This document shows positions 1 to 5,607 of a stretch of 6,788 bases of DNA, piece by piece. The DNA comes from an uncultured Deinococcales bacterium (lineage in GTDB: Bacteria > Deinococcota > Deinococci > Deinococcales > Trueperaceae), in NCBI GenBank assembly GCA_937934635.1, contig CALGZD010000176.1, forward strand, positions 1-6,788, given 5' to 3'. The notes under the pieces are model-generated. The model searched no databases and had not been told where the DNA came from. It saw only the letters and a program-made list of their open reading frames with translations. Position numbers and translations under genes: made by a program. Within the stretch, counting starts at the first letter, position 1. Every line of letters begins with the position of its first letter.

Positions 1-991
1 TAGCTTGCTCAGTTAAAGATGTTGTTGGTTTTGTTAGCGGTGTTGTTATGGGCGGTGTTGTTATGGGCGGTGTTGTTAGGGGCGGTGTTGGTAATGGTGG
101 TATTGTTGCTGGTTTTACTGTAGGTATGATGCCAGCAGGTAATATAGGCGGTACAAGGTTTTCGGCTTTGCTAATATTTTGGTTATCGTCTATCTGAACA
201 AGAGCCTGTTCTTGAGATTCAATATGTTGAGATTCAATATGTTGAGGTTCAGTATGTTGAGGTTCAAGGCTCTGCTCGTTAACAACTTCATCCTCAGTCT
301 CAGTTATTTCAATTAGCCCTGTTGTCTCATTATCAGCAACTTGTAATCCTTGCATAGTGTCAGTGCCTGCTGTGACGTCTTGTGATTTATCTTGTGGTGT
401 ATCTTGTTGTAATTCCGATTTGGTTGCTGTACTTACTGCTTCTGTTTCATTTTGTAATGTTGTAGCTTCTGATTGTATAACTTCTTGTTGTATAGCTTCT
501 GATTGTCCAGCTTCTTGCTCAGTAGTTTCTTTAGAAGCATTTTCAGTAGCTTCTTGCAAAACTATCGTGGCTACAACTGCGCCAGGTGGTTCAATTGCCC
601 AGTCAGGTTCTTGCCCAGTTTTTTGCTCAATAGCAGTATCTTCTGAAACTGCCTTAGCTAATGAATCACGATAAGCTGATAATTCATCTTTTGTAGCTTC
701 TTGCTTATTTATTTTTAGTGTTGAATCTTCCCAATCTTCAACAAGTTGCCATGTTTTCACTGCGGTAGTCGCAATTTCTTGATTTACAAGCTGAAAAGCA
801 ACACCGTGTTTTTGTTCTTTACCTTCTCCACGTGTTATGTACGTAGGAAACTGTTGGGCAAAGCTAACAACTGACTCGTAAGTAAAATCTTGATTGTAAA
901 GAAAAGTTATTGTTACTACGTCAGGCATGTTGCTGGCTTGGTTGGTATTATTATCTGTTTGATTCTGGTGTTCTTGATTGTGCTGCTCCAT
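1..991 (-). CDS. Hypothetical repeat-rich hydrophilic protein, C-terminus beyond window
   Basis: I do not recognise this protein. The frame is open from an ATG at 991-989 to the left edge, 330 codons without a stop. The start is supported by GAGG(GG) on the minus strand just upstream. Residues 1-21 are N/Q/H-rich. Residues 22-130 look like a small folded domain (it opens MPDVVTITFLYNQDFTYESV and contains Trp residues in a TWQLVEDWED stretch). The rest is low complexity: E/Q/T/A-rich with QSEA/QQEV pentads, then an acidic ITETEDEVV patch, then QHIES-type pentads, then a proline/threonine-rich tract of TTPPI/TTPPL units. There is no signal peptide or membrane segment in the visible part. The layout resembles a small N-terminal domain followed by a long disordered linker leading to an unseen C-terminal region. 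Antisense frames in this stretch are shadows. Confidence 0.75.
   Translation of the reverse strand, partial: MEQHNQEHQNQTDNNTNQASNMPDVVTITFLYNQDFTYESVVSFAQQFPTYITRGEGKEQKHGVAFQLVNQEIATTAVKTWQLVEDWEDSTLKINKQEATKDELSAYRDSLAKAVSEDTAIEQKTGQEPDWAIEPPGAVVATIVLQEATENASKETTEQEAGQSEAIQQEVIQSEATTLQNETEAVSTATKSELQQDTPQDKSQDVTAGTDTMQGLQVADNETTGLIEITETEDEVVNEQSLEPQHTEPQHIESQHIESQEQALVQIDDNQNISKAENLVPPILPAGIIPTVKPATIPPLPTPPLTTPPITTPPITTPLTKPTTSLTEQA
37..111 (-). repeat. 15-bp tandem repeats encoding TTPP(I/L) pentads
   Basis: On the plus strand the unit reads gcggtgttgttatgg with copies at 37-51, 52-66 (identical), 67-81 (one or two changes) and 82-96, plus a degenerate copy at 97-111. In the minus-strand gene this gives a proline/threonine tract of the type TPPIT-TPPIT-TPPLT. 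The two identical neighbours indicate recent duplication or ongoing homogenisation. Confidence 0.9.
216..267 (-). repeat. 15-bp tandem repeats encoding QH(I/T)E(S/P) pentads
   Basis: The unit gattcaatatgttga occurs identically at 216-230 and 231-245. A third copy with two substitutions is at 246-260, and a partial fourth starts at 261. In the minus-strand gene this encodes successive QHIES/QHTEP pentads. The period is the same 15 bp as the TPP array, but the sequence is unrelated. Confidence 0.9.
464..523 (-). repeat. Degenerate 15-bp tandem repeats encoding (I/G)Q(S/Q)E(A/V) pentads
   Basis: Four 15-base units at 464-478, 479-493, 494-508 and 509-523 share the pattern agcttctgattgtat with substitutions. 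Units 1 and 3 are nearly identical and unit 4 is the most diverged. Translated on the minus strand they give GQSEA-IQQEV-IQSEA within an E/Q/T-rich linker. Weaker related units flank this block. Confidence 0.75.
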
Positions 992-994
992 AAG

Positions 995-1000
995 CCCCTC
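995..1000 (-). promoter_or_regulatory. Ribosome binding site of the repeat-rich gene
   Basis: On the minus strand GAGGGG is followed by CTT and then ATG. Taking GAGG as the pairing core leaves five bases to the start codon. It fixes the start at 991 rather than at the internal ATG at 928, which has no such element. Confidence 0.6.
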
Positions 1001-1344
1001 ACTTCTGCAAAATGAAAACTAATATTGAGAAAAAAGACTACCTGTCGTTGCTTCATTCTTTATGGTTGTTTTGCAGATATGAAAAGCTAATTCATAGTTT
1101 GAACAAACACCTTGATTTGAAAGATAAAGCAAGCATTGACAGGGTTGATACAAAAGAAAAGCTCTATCTTTTAGACAAGTCTGTTTATGCTCTATATTTT
1201 TTTAACTTTAAGTGGGCTGTGTCTTTAGTAGCTCGCCCCCCACATTTATAAATAAAGTATAGGTAGTGAAAAAGCACATGATTTTGAATATAGGGTGCTC
1301 TTAGGTGTTTTGCTAAATAAAAGATGAAAAACTAGCACATTATT

Positions 1345-1417
1345 GGTGCATTCGCAAATTGGAATGAGAAAATTCAGGTTCACAGCAAAACGTGTATATA
1401 TGCGATGCGAATGCACC
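1345..1417. repeat. Perfect 12-bp inverted repeat with 49-base spacer
   Basis: The arm GGTGCATTCGCA (1345-1356) is matched exactly by its reverse complement TGCGAATGCACC (1406-1417). The arms are GC-richer than the surrounding AT-rich sequence. There is no flanking T tract, so it does not look like an ordinary terminator. Possible explanations are a structured RNA, a two-site operator, or the ends of a very small mobile or integration-related element; no target-site duplication is evident beside the arms. Confidence 0.75.
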
Positions 1418-1483
1418 TTGCAATTTCTTCCACTGTGTTCCAGAAACATGCTATGTGTATTGTACTTTCAAAGCATGGGTAGT

Positions 1484-1501
1484 ATGCAATTATTATTGCA
1501 T
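1484..1501. repeat. Small inverted repeat ATGCAAT-tatt-ATTGCAT
   Basis: A 7-bp perfect inverted repeat with a four-base loop lies about 100 bases upstream of the VKGC homologue. It is AT-rich and short, so it may be an operator or chance. Confidence 0.35.
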
Positions 1502-1568
1502 TTAAGATTTGCTTAAACACTTCAGCAAGGTTACAGATAATTGACGTTTAAAAATGTTGTGACACAAA

Positions 1569-1597
1569 TTTACTCTCCTGAAATCTTACGGTACACT
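1569..1597 (+). promoter_or_regulatory. Weak candidate promoter of the VKGC homologue
   Basis: TTTACT (1569-1574) and TACACT (1592-1597) each match the sigma-70 consensus at four of six bases and are 17 bases apart. Transcription would then start at or next to the ATG at 1605, giving a leaderless or nearly leaderless message, consistent with the lack of a Shine-Dalgarno. A competing -35-like TTGACG at 1541-1546 has no good -10 at 17 bases. A TTGTG-a-CACAA palindrome at 1557-1567 overlaps the region and could be an operator. Confidence 0.25.
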
Positions 1598-1604
1598 TAG
1601 AATC

Positions 1605-3200
1605 ATGTCTGAGATTCCAGAGCTACAAGCCTCTAAAAAACCATCAAACAACTTTGATTTTGTTACGTGGCTCTTTTCACCAGTACACTCAGCAGCATTG
1701 AACATATACCGAATAGGTTTTGGCATCATCATGATGTGGGAAGCATGGCGTTTTATTGCTTCCGATAAGGTATTCAGTCATTGGATTGCACCAAGCTATT
1801 TATACAAATATCCGTTATTTTCTTGGGTGCAGCCATGGTCAGATAATTGGTTATACATTCATGTTATTGCTATTGGTGTTTTAGGTTTGCTGATTACACT
1901 CGGTCTTTTTTATAGAGTTGCTATCATCTTGATGTTTTTTGGTTTTAGCTATCTATTTTTATTAGATGCAACTCGCTATCTTAATCACTTCTATTTTATT
2001 TGTCTTTTAAGTTTTCTGATGATGTTTATGCCTCTGAACCGAGACTGGTCACTTGATGCACTGTTTTTTAATAAATCTGGCTTTAATAAATCTTTACGAG
2101 TACCCACCATGCCTCGCTGGACGCTTTGGTTACTGCGTTTTCAAATAGGTATCCCTTACTTTTTTGGTGGCATTGCTAAGTTAAACAAGGATTGGCTACG
2201 TGCTGAACCCATGCACATGTGGCTTAGTGTACGTTCGGATTATCCTATCTTTGGTTCATTTGCAGATTCTTGGTGGTTAGCCTACCTTTTTAGCTACGGT
2301 GGATTGTTTTTAGATTTGTTAGCTGTACCTTTTCTCCTTTGGAAACCCACACGTTTGCTCACCTTTTTGGTTCTTGTCTTTTTTCACTTTACAAATGCGT
2401 GGATTTTTGTGCTTGGGATTTTCCCTTGGATGATGTTGGTTGCTACCACTGTATTTTTTAAAGCGGATTGGCCAGTACAGCTTGCTAATGATTTCAGGCG
2501 AAATAGTGGAGCTAAATTTTTCTACATTGCCAGTGCGGTTGTTTTTGCACTGTTAGGTGGTTTTTCCTCTACAACATGGCAAGTGATACCGATATTGATA
2601 AGCGCTTTTACGGGTCTAGTATGTGTTTGGCTTTTTCGAGACCAATTTGCTCATAAGCAGCTTCAGGATTCCCAACTACAAGACGATAGGTGGCAGGGCG
2701 CTGCTAGTACTAGTTTTCATGTAAAACCTATTTTGGCTATTACAACTGTTGTGCTGCTATCCGTTTGGGTTCTATTGCAATCTCTTTTGCCTTTGCGTCA
2801 CTGGGTGTATCCGACGTGGGTTCATTGGACGGATCAGGGAAATTATTTTGCTTGGCGTATGAAATTGCGTAATAGAGAAGGCTATGTTCGCTTTTGGGTA
2901 ACGGATCAAAGAGGAAGCAGTGTTGAACTTACGCCTCAAGACCTTGGGTTAACCGAATTTCAAAGCCTTAAGATTCTTTCAAGACCTGATTTGATTCACC
3001 AGACTGCGTATTTTATTCAAGATAAGTTTTTAAAAGAAGGCTATGGTGATGTGCAGGTCTATGCTCGAAACCTTGTATCGCTCAATGGCAGAGAGCCTGC
3101 CACTTTGGTTGATCCTTATGTCGATTTAACAGAAGTACCTATACGTGCTGGGAAGTTTGCACCTGTGCTCGAGCTCGACAAACCACTCCGACAAAAATAA
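1605..3200 (+). CDS. Vitamin K-dependent gamma-carboxylase (VKGC/HTTM) homologue, membrane protein
   Basis: This is a complete 531-residue polytopic membrane protein of the HTTM/VKGC family. In animals the enzyme couples vitamin K hydroquinone epoxidation to carboxylation of protein glutamates; bacterial homologues are poorly understood. Hydrophobic segments span roughly residues 32-46, 83-120, 129-145, 172-190, 226-246, 250-285, 304-343 and 376-395. Aligned from memory to human GGCX, residues 189-197 (GIAKLNKDW) match the active-site GVKKLDADW, so K192 takes the place of catalytic K218. N127-H128 in YLNHFY match the NH..Y around H160. FFHFTN (259-264) and the GLFLDLLA block also match. Residues 400-512, with DPYVDLTEV near the end, correspond to the luminal C-terminal domain. 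Homology beyond the HTTM core is unusual for a simple HTTM protein. No Shine-Dalgarno precedes the ATG. It is flanked by its own terminator, so it is probably monocistronic. Carboxylase activity is not implied. Confidence 0.88.
   Translation: MSEIPELQASKKPSNNFDFVTWLFSPVHSAALNIYRIGFGIIMMWEAWRFIASDKVFSHWIAPSYLYKYPLFSWVQPWSDNWLYIHVIAIGVLGLLITLGLFYRVAIILMFFGFSYLFLLDATRYLNHFYFICLLSFLMMFMPLNRDWSLDALFFNKSGFNKSLRVPTMPRWTLWLLRFQIGIPYFFGGIAKLNKDWLRAEPMHMWLSVRSDYPIFGSFADSWWLAYLFSYGGLFLDLLAVPFLLWKPTRLLTFLVLVFFHFTNAWIFVLGIFPWMMLVATTVFFKADWPVQLANDFRRNSGAKFFYIASAVVFALLGGFSSTTWQVIPILISAFTGLVCVWLFRDQFAHKQLQDSQLQDDRWQGAASTSFHVKPILAITTVVLLSVWVLLQSLLPLRHWVYPTWVHWTDQGNYFAWRMKLRNREGYVRFWVTDQRGSSVELTPQDLGLTEFQSLKILSRPDLIHQTAYFIQDKFLKEGYGDVQVYARNLVSLNGREPATLVDPYVDLTEVPIRAGKFAPVLELDKPLRQK
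2067..2096 (+). repeat. 15-bp tandem duplication inside VKGC homologue (FNKSG-FNKSL)
   Basis: The bases tttaataaatct are repeated exactly at 15-base spacing (2067-2078 and 2082-2093), encoding FNKS twice at residues 155-158 and 160-163. It falls in a loop between hydrophobic segments, where an insertion would be tolerated. Confidence 0.8.
2658..2687 (+). repeat. Diverged 15-bp duplication inside VKGC homologue (QLQDS-QLQDD)
   Basis: Residues 352-361 are two consecutive pentads differing at the last residue. The codons have diverged at several third positions (cagcttcaggat versus caactacaagac), so this is either an older duplication or chance. It lies in the hydrophilic segment between membrane segments around residues 343 and 376. 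Confidence 0.5.
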
Positions 3201-3221
3201 AACTATCCCTTAACCCCTATT

Positions 3222-3253
3222 AAAAGCTTGTCTGACACTTGAGACAAGCTTTT
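3222..3253 (+). terminator. Rho-independent-type terminator after VKGC homologue
   Basis: A perfect 12-bp stem (AAAAGCTTGTCT at 3222-3233 with AGACAAGCTTTT at 3242-3253) encloses an eight-base loop and runs into TTTTCTTTT. It lies 21 bases after the stop codon and separates this gene from the small downstream gene. Confidence 0.85.
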
Positions 3254-3287
3254 CTTTTGCTATCTGAACAAACCTCCAGCTATCTAC

Positions 3288-3359
3288 AGGCTTAGAGCAT
3301 AGTCTAAAGCCTAAACTCGTTAACAGATAAACAAGTGTTTTGAAAGAAAAAATGCTCTA
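3288..3359 (+). promoter_or_regulatory. Leader with two mutually exclusive pairings upstream of the 60-residue gene
   Basis: AGGCTTAGA (3288-3296) can pair with TCTAAAGCCT (3303-3312), leaving one bulged A. The overlapping TAGAGCAT (3293-3300) is instead perfectly complementary to ATGCTCTA (3352-3359), which lies just before the ribosome binding site. The two helices cannot form together. This could be a leader switch, but short complementarities also arise by chance, and I see no convincing promoter to show that the whole stretch is transcribed. Confidence 0.3.
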
Positions 3360-3370
3360 CATTACTGTTT

Positions 3371-3376
3371 GAGGAG
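3371..3376 (+). promoter_or_regulatory. Ribosome binding site GAGGAG of the 60-residue gene
   Basis: GAGGAG sits nine bases before the ATG at 3386. It is the strongest Shine-Dalgarno in the window and the main argument that this short frame is a real gene. Confidence 0.75.
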
Positions 3377-3385
3377 AAAATCGAT

Positions 3386-3568
3386 ATGCTACCCGTTAAT
3401 CCAGGACTCAAATTTATGGAACATCAGAGACAAATCATCAAAGATTACTTTCAGAATTACCACGAGTTACAGGAGCAGGAACGACAGGAAATGCTCGAGC
3501 TGTACAAACAAGCTGACGCAAAGCGTAAGGCTGAGCTAGAAGGTAAACACGCAAACCGAAGTAAATGA
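3386..3568 (+). CDS. Small charged helical protein (60 residues), unknown function
   Basis: I do not recognise this protein. It has a short N-terminal segment (MLPVNPGLKF), then from about residue 12 to the end it is almost entirely helix-favouring and charged: Q/E/K/R-rich, with ELQEQERQEMLELYKQADAK, no cysteine and no hydrophobic membrane stretch. A single amphipathic helix or short coiled coil is likely, which suggests a partner-binding or oligomerising cytosolic protein. A strong Shine-Dalgarno supports the start; the internal Met at residue 11 has none. It lies between a terminator upstream and a shared terminator downstream, so it forms its own transcription unit, convergent with lpxC. 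Confidence 0.7.
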   Translation: MLPVNPGLKFMEHQRQIIKDYFQNYHELQEQERQEMLELYKQADAKRKAELEGKHANRSK

Positions 3569-3612
3569 TGTAGCCATGATTAGGTTGTTTCTAATGAAAG
3601 CAAATAAAACAT

Positions 3613-3647
3613 AAAAACGAAGCAGAGAATCATCTGGCTTCGTTTTT
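3613..3647. terminator. Bidirectional terminator overlapping the 3' end of lpxC
   Basis: AAAAACGAAGC (3613-3623) pairs perfectly with GCTTCGTTTTT (3637-3647) across a 13-base loop. On the plus strand it is followed by more T residues and terminates the 60-residue gene. On the minus strand the stem ends in a T run and terminates the lipid A operon. The lpxC stop codon (3632-3630) lies in the loop, and one arm encodes lpxC's last residues. Confidence 0.85.
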
Positions 3648-4454
3648 TTCGTTCTTTACAACTTCTTCAAAAAGCATACGAGCAAAGCCAACATGCAAGC
3701 TATGCGACCCACGATTAACACGAATCTCCCCATTTAAAGGCGCACCAAGCAGAAACAAATCCCCAAGCGCATCAAGTGCTTTGTGCATCACAGCTTCATT
3801 TTTAAAGTTGTAAAGCGTGTCTAAATCACTATCATCTTTGATGATGACACAGTTATCTTCTCGAATGCCTAACCCTAGTTGTTTAGCAGTTAAGTCCTCT
3901 AACCACTCATTTAAAACAAAAGTTCTTGCAGGTAGCAAATCTTTAAAATCTGCTCTTTTACCTTGCCAAGTTTGTTGTCCGATAGCAGGGTGCTCAAAAT
4001 TAATGGAAGCTACCAGCCTAGTTTCCTTGCTGAAAGAATTAGTAGGGTAAATACTTATAGCGCTACTATCTTGATGGTACTCATGAGGTTTATCTATTTG
4101 AATAGCTTGTGTTGTGACGGAGGTTTTAGGCAATTCTGCAAATAGCTCATACCAAGGTTGAGCGGAACCATCTAATATAGGTAGCTCTTCTTGACTAACT
4201 TCTATAACTAAACCAGACCATCTATTTGCTATATAGAGCGCAGCTAATATGTGCTCAACCAAGGAGCATTTAACTTTACTGTTGCCCAGAGTAGTTGTGC
4301 GTTCAGTAGAAACAACACTACTTACAAGCGCTGGTATAAACTGACCGTTTCGGTAAAAACGAATAGGTTGTGTTGGGTCTGCATCTGAGTGAATGCGAAC
4401 TGTGGAGCTTAATCCACTATGAACGCCTATTCCTGTGAGGCTTAATTCAGACAT
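3630..4454 (-). CDS. lpxC: UDP-3-O-acyl-N-acetylglucosamine deacetylase
   Basis: LpxC is the zinc enzyme of the committed step of lipid A synthesis, removing acetate from UDP-3-O-acyl-GlcNAc. All hallmark positions are visible in this 274-residue protein: the N-terminal TGIGVHSGL (7-15), VEH with E67 and zinc ligand H68, the LDGSAQPW block (94-101), ARTF (176-179) with GLGIREDN (194-201), HKALDALGD (224-232) supplying H224, K225 and zinc ligand D228, and H251 in RGSHSLH corresponding to the late catalytic His. It is shorter than the roughly 305 residues of E. coli LpxC, as in several cyanobacterium-like forms, and is not fused to FabZ. The start matches the family N-terminus but has no Shine-Dalgarno. 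It is last in the operon, 41 bases after lpxD; fabZ and lpxA do not follow. Confidence 0.95.
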   Translation of the reverse strand: MSELSLTGIGVHSGLSSTVRIHSDADPTQPIRFYRNGQFIPALVSSVVSTERTTTLGNSKVKCSLVEHILAALYIANRWSGLVIEVSQEELPILDGSAQPWYELFAELPKTSVTTQAIQIDKPHEYHQDSSAISIYPTNSFSKETRLVASINFEHPAIGQQTWQGKRADFKDLLPARTFVLNEWLEDLTAKQLGLGIREDNCVIIKDDSDLDTLYNFKNEAVMHKALDALGDLFLLGAPLNGEIRVNRGSHSLHVGFARMLFEEVVKNEKNEAR

Positions 4455-4458
4455 AACT

Positions 4459-4503
4459 ATAGAGCTTAAACGTATAGAGCTTAGCTATATAGAGCTTAGC
4501 TAT
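4459..4503 (-). repeat. Three 15-bp tandem repeats across the lpxD-lpxC junction
   Basis: The plus-strand units are atagagcttaaacgt (4459-4473), atagagcttagctat (4474-4488) and atagagcttagctat (4489-4503), the last two identical. The lpxD stop codon (4498-4496) lies in the third unit. The array fills almost the entire gap up to the lpxC start, in place of a Shine-Dalgarno. Each unit contains the near-palindrome AGCTTAGCT. Confidence 0.9.
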
Positions 4504-5590
4504 CGCTAGACTCTTTCTGCTTTTTTTCTTCAGCTCGAACAAAGTTCCAGATGCGCTCAAGATTCCCTCGTAAGTAGAGCTGACGTGTCCACTTTCGAAT
4601 AGGCATAGCAGGCGTACCAAACCATGTTTCTCCAGCAGGGATGCTCTTGCTGACACCACTTGCACTAATTACGGTTGCACCATCACCAATAGTGGTATGT
4701 CCACCAACGCCAACATGTCCACCAAGGTCAACGTTATCGCCAATGGTTACACTTCCTGCTACGCCTACTAGTGAGGTAAGTAGGCAATGTTTGCCAATCG
4801 TAGTGTGGTGTGCGACTTGGCAGAGATTACCAATTTTTGTACCCTCACCAATCTTTGTTGTGCCAAAGATGCTTCTATCCACCGAACTATTTGCACCAAT
4901 CTCGACATGAGATTCGATGATTACGCCACCCAAGTGCTCAATTTTTTGGTACCCACTGCCATCATGGGCATAGCCAAAGCTGTCTGCACCGATGACAACA
5001 CCTGCGTGTAAGATAACGTCATCACCAAGAATTGCCCCGTCGTATAGGGTGACATTGTGTTCAATCTGGCAGTTTTTGCCGATTTGCACGCTTTCGCCAA
5101 TGTAACAGTTTGTGCCAATCTTAGTGCCATCACCAATGATTGCGCCAGCGGCAACGATGCTATTAATGCCAACAGCTACGTTTTCGCCAAGTTGACTAGT
5201 TGAGTCAATCAATGCAGTTGCGTGAATACCGTTTGGCAGTTGTGGACGTGGATTGAAAAGTTTGCTGAGCTGGGAGAGTGCAAGACGACTGTTTGGAACT
5301 TTGAGCAACAAAAAATCTTCTAGATTTTCAACAGTACCTAAGTCAACATCTTCAGCTATAACAATTAGCATGTCATAAGCGTCTAAGCCTTTTAGCTGTT
5401 CAGCAGAGGGTACGACTATCACTGCACCAGACTCAGGACTGTTACTTGGCACAAGCTTACTAAAGCTTGCCACACTTGCTTTATTGAGTTTTCCACCTAA
5501 TTTAGTGGCAACTTCTTGTGCTGTGTAGTTTAGGTCTGCGTAGTTTAGGTCTGCGTAGTCTGGTTTTTTTGAGGCTGGTATAGTCGTCAT
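4496..5590 (-). CDS. lpxD: UDP-3-O-acylglucosamine N-acyltransferase
   Basis: LpxD transfers a hydroxyacyl chain from acyl-ACP to the 2-amino group of UDP-3-O-acylglucosamine, the step after LpxC. Residues about 22-118 are the LpxD N-terminal domain. From residue 122 to about 325 there is a left-handed beta-helix of hexapeptide repeats. Family signatures seen are GADSFGYA (201-208) followed by a GYQKI segment, EIGANSSVDR (230-239), and NLCQVAHHTTIG (255-266), where H261 aligns with the catalytic His. A C-terminal helical tail (about 330-364, ending KKQKESSDS) is basic then polar. At 364 residues the length is normal. The ATG at 5590 precedes a YADLN duplication that lengthens the N-terminus; no clear Shine-Dalgarno is present, and start choice is the weakest part. 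It follows the S55-like gene by 17 bases. Confidence 0.95.
   Translation of the reverse strand: MTTIPASKKPDYADLNYADLNYTAQEVATKLGGKLNKASVASFSKLVPSNSPESGAVIVVPSAEQLKGLDAYDMLIVIAEDVDLGTVENLEDFLLLKVPNSRLALSQLSKLFNPRPQLPNGIHATALIDSTSQLGENVAVGINSIVAAGAIIGDGTKIGTNCYIGESVQIGKNCQIEHNVTLYDGAILGDDVILHAGVVIGADSFGYAHDGSGYQKIEHLGGVIIESHVEIGANSSVDRSIFGTTKIGEGTKIGNLCQVAHHTTIGKHCLLTSLVGVAGSVTIGDNVDLGGHVGVGGHTTIGDGATVISASGVSKSIPAGETWFGTPAMPIRKWTRQLYLRGNLERIWNFVRAEEKKQKESSDS
5528..5557 (-). repeat. Perfect 15-bp tandem duplication at the lpxD N-terminus (YADLN-YADLN)
   Basis: The plus-strand sequence gtttaggtctgcgta occurs identically at 5528-5542 and 5543-5557, encoding residues 12-21. It lies just before the region where the conserved LpxD domain begins, so the extra residues should be tolerated. 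The lack of any mismatch implies a recent event. Confidence 0.95.
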
Positions 5591-5607
5591 GCAATAAATG
5601 CTTAGGT

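Larger units (their letters stand above)
992..1604. other. 613-base AT-rich divergent intergenic region without a supportable gene
   Basis: This region separates the minus-strand repeat-rich gene from the plus-strand VKGC homologue, so it must carry the promoters of both. A 79-codon plus-strand frame (1012-1251) and a 67-codon minus-strand frame (1246-1449) exist, but neither has a Shine-Dalgarno or a protein-like composition I trust. What stands out is a perfect 12-bp inverted repeat at 1345-1417 and a smaller hairpin at 1484-1501. The length and the structure leave room for a small RNA, a regulatory region or the remnant of a decayed gene. Confidence 0.6.

Noticed and set aside
37..523. CRISPR-like array in the left repeats
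   Set aside because: The units are 15 bp, directly adjacent with no unique spacers, in frame in an open reading frame, and differ between the three blocks.
357..674. Plus-strand frame of 105 codons, Cys/Ser-rich
   Set aside because: It is the antisense shadow of the Q/E/A-rich linker of the minus-strand gene; its Cys/Ser richness follows from the complementary repeats.
1012..1251. Plus-strand frame of 79 codons
   Set aside because: It begins in the upstream region of the divergent minus-strand gene, has no ribosome binding site and no recognisable domain. It may be a gene remnant, but I cannot support it as a gene.
1246..1449. Minus-strand frame of 67 codons
   Set aside because: No ribosome site, Cys/Ser/Leu-rich random-looking composition, and it overlaps the inverted repeat at 1345-1417.
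4641..5172. Overlapping frames on both strands within lpxD
   Set aside because: They arise from the regular hexapeptide codon pattern of lpxD and have no independent start signals.
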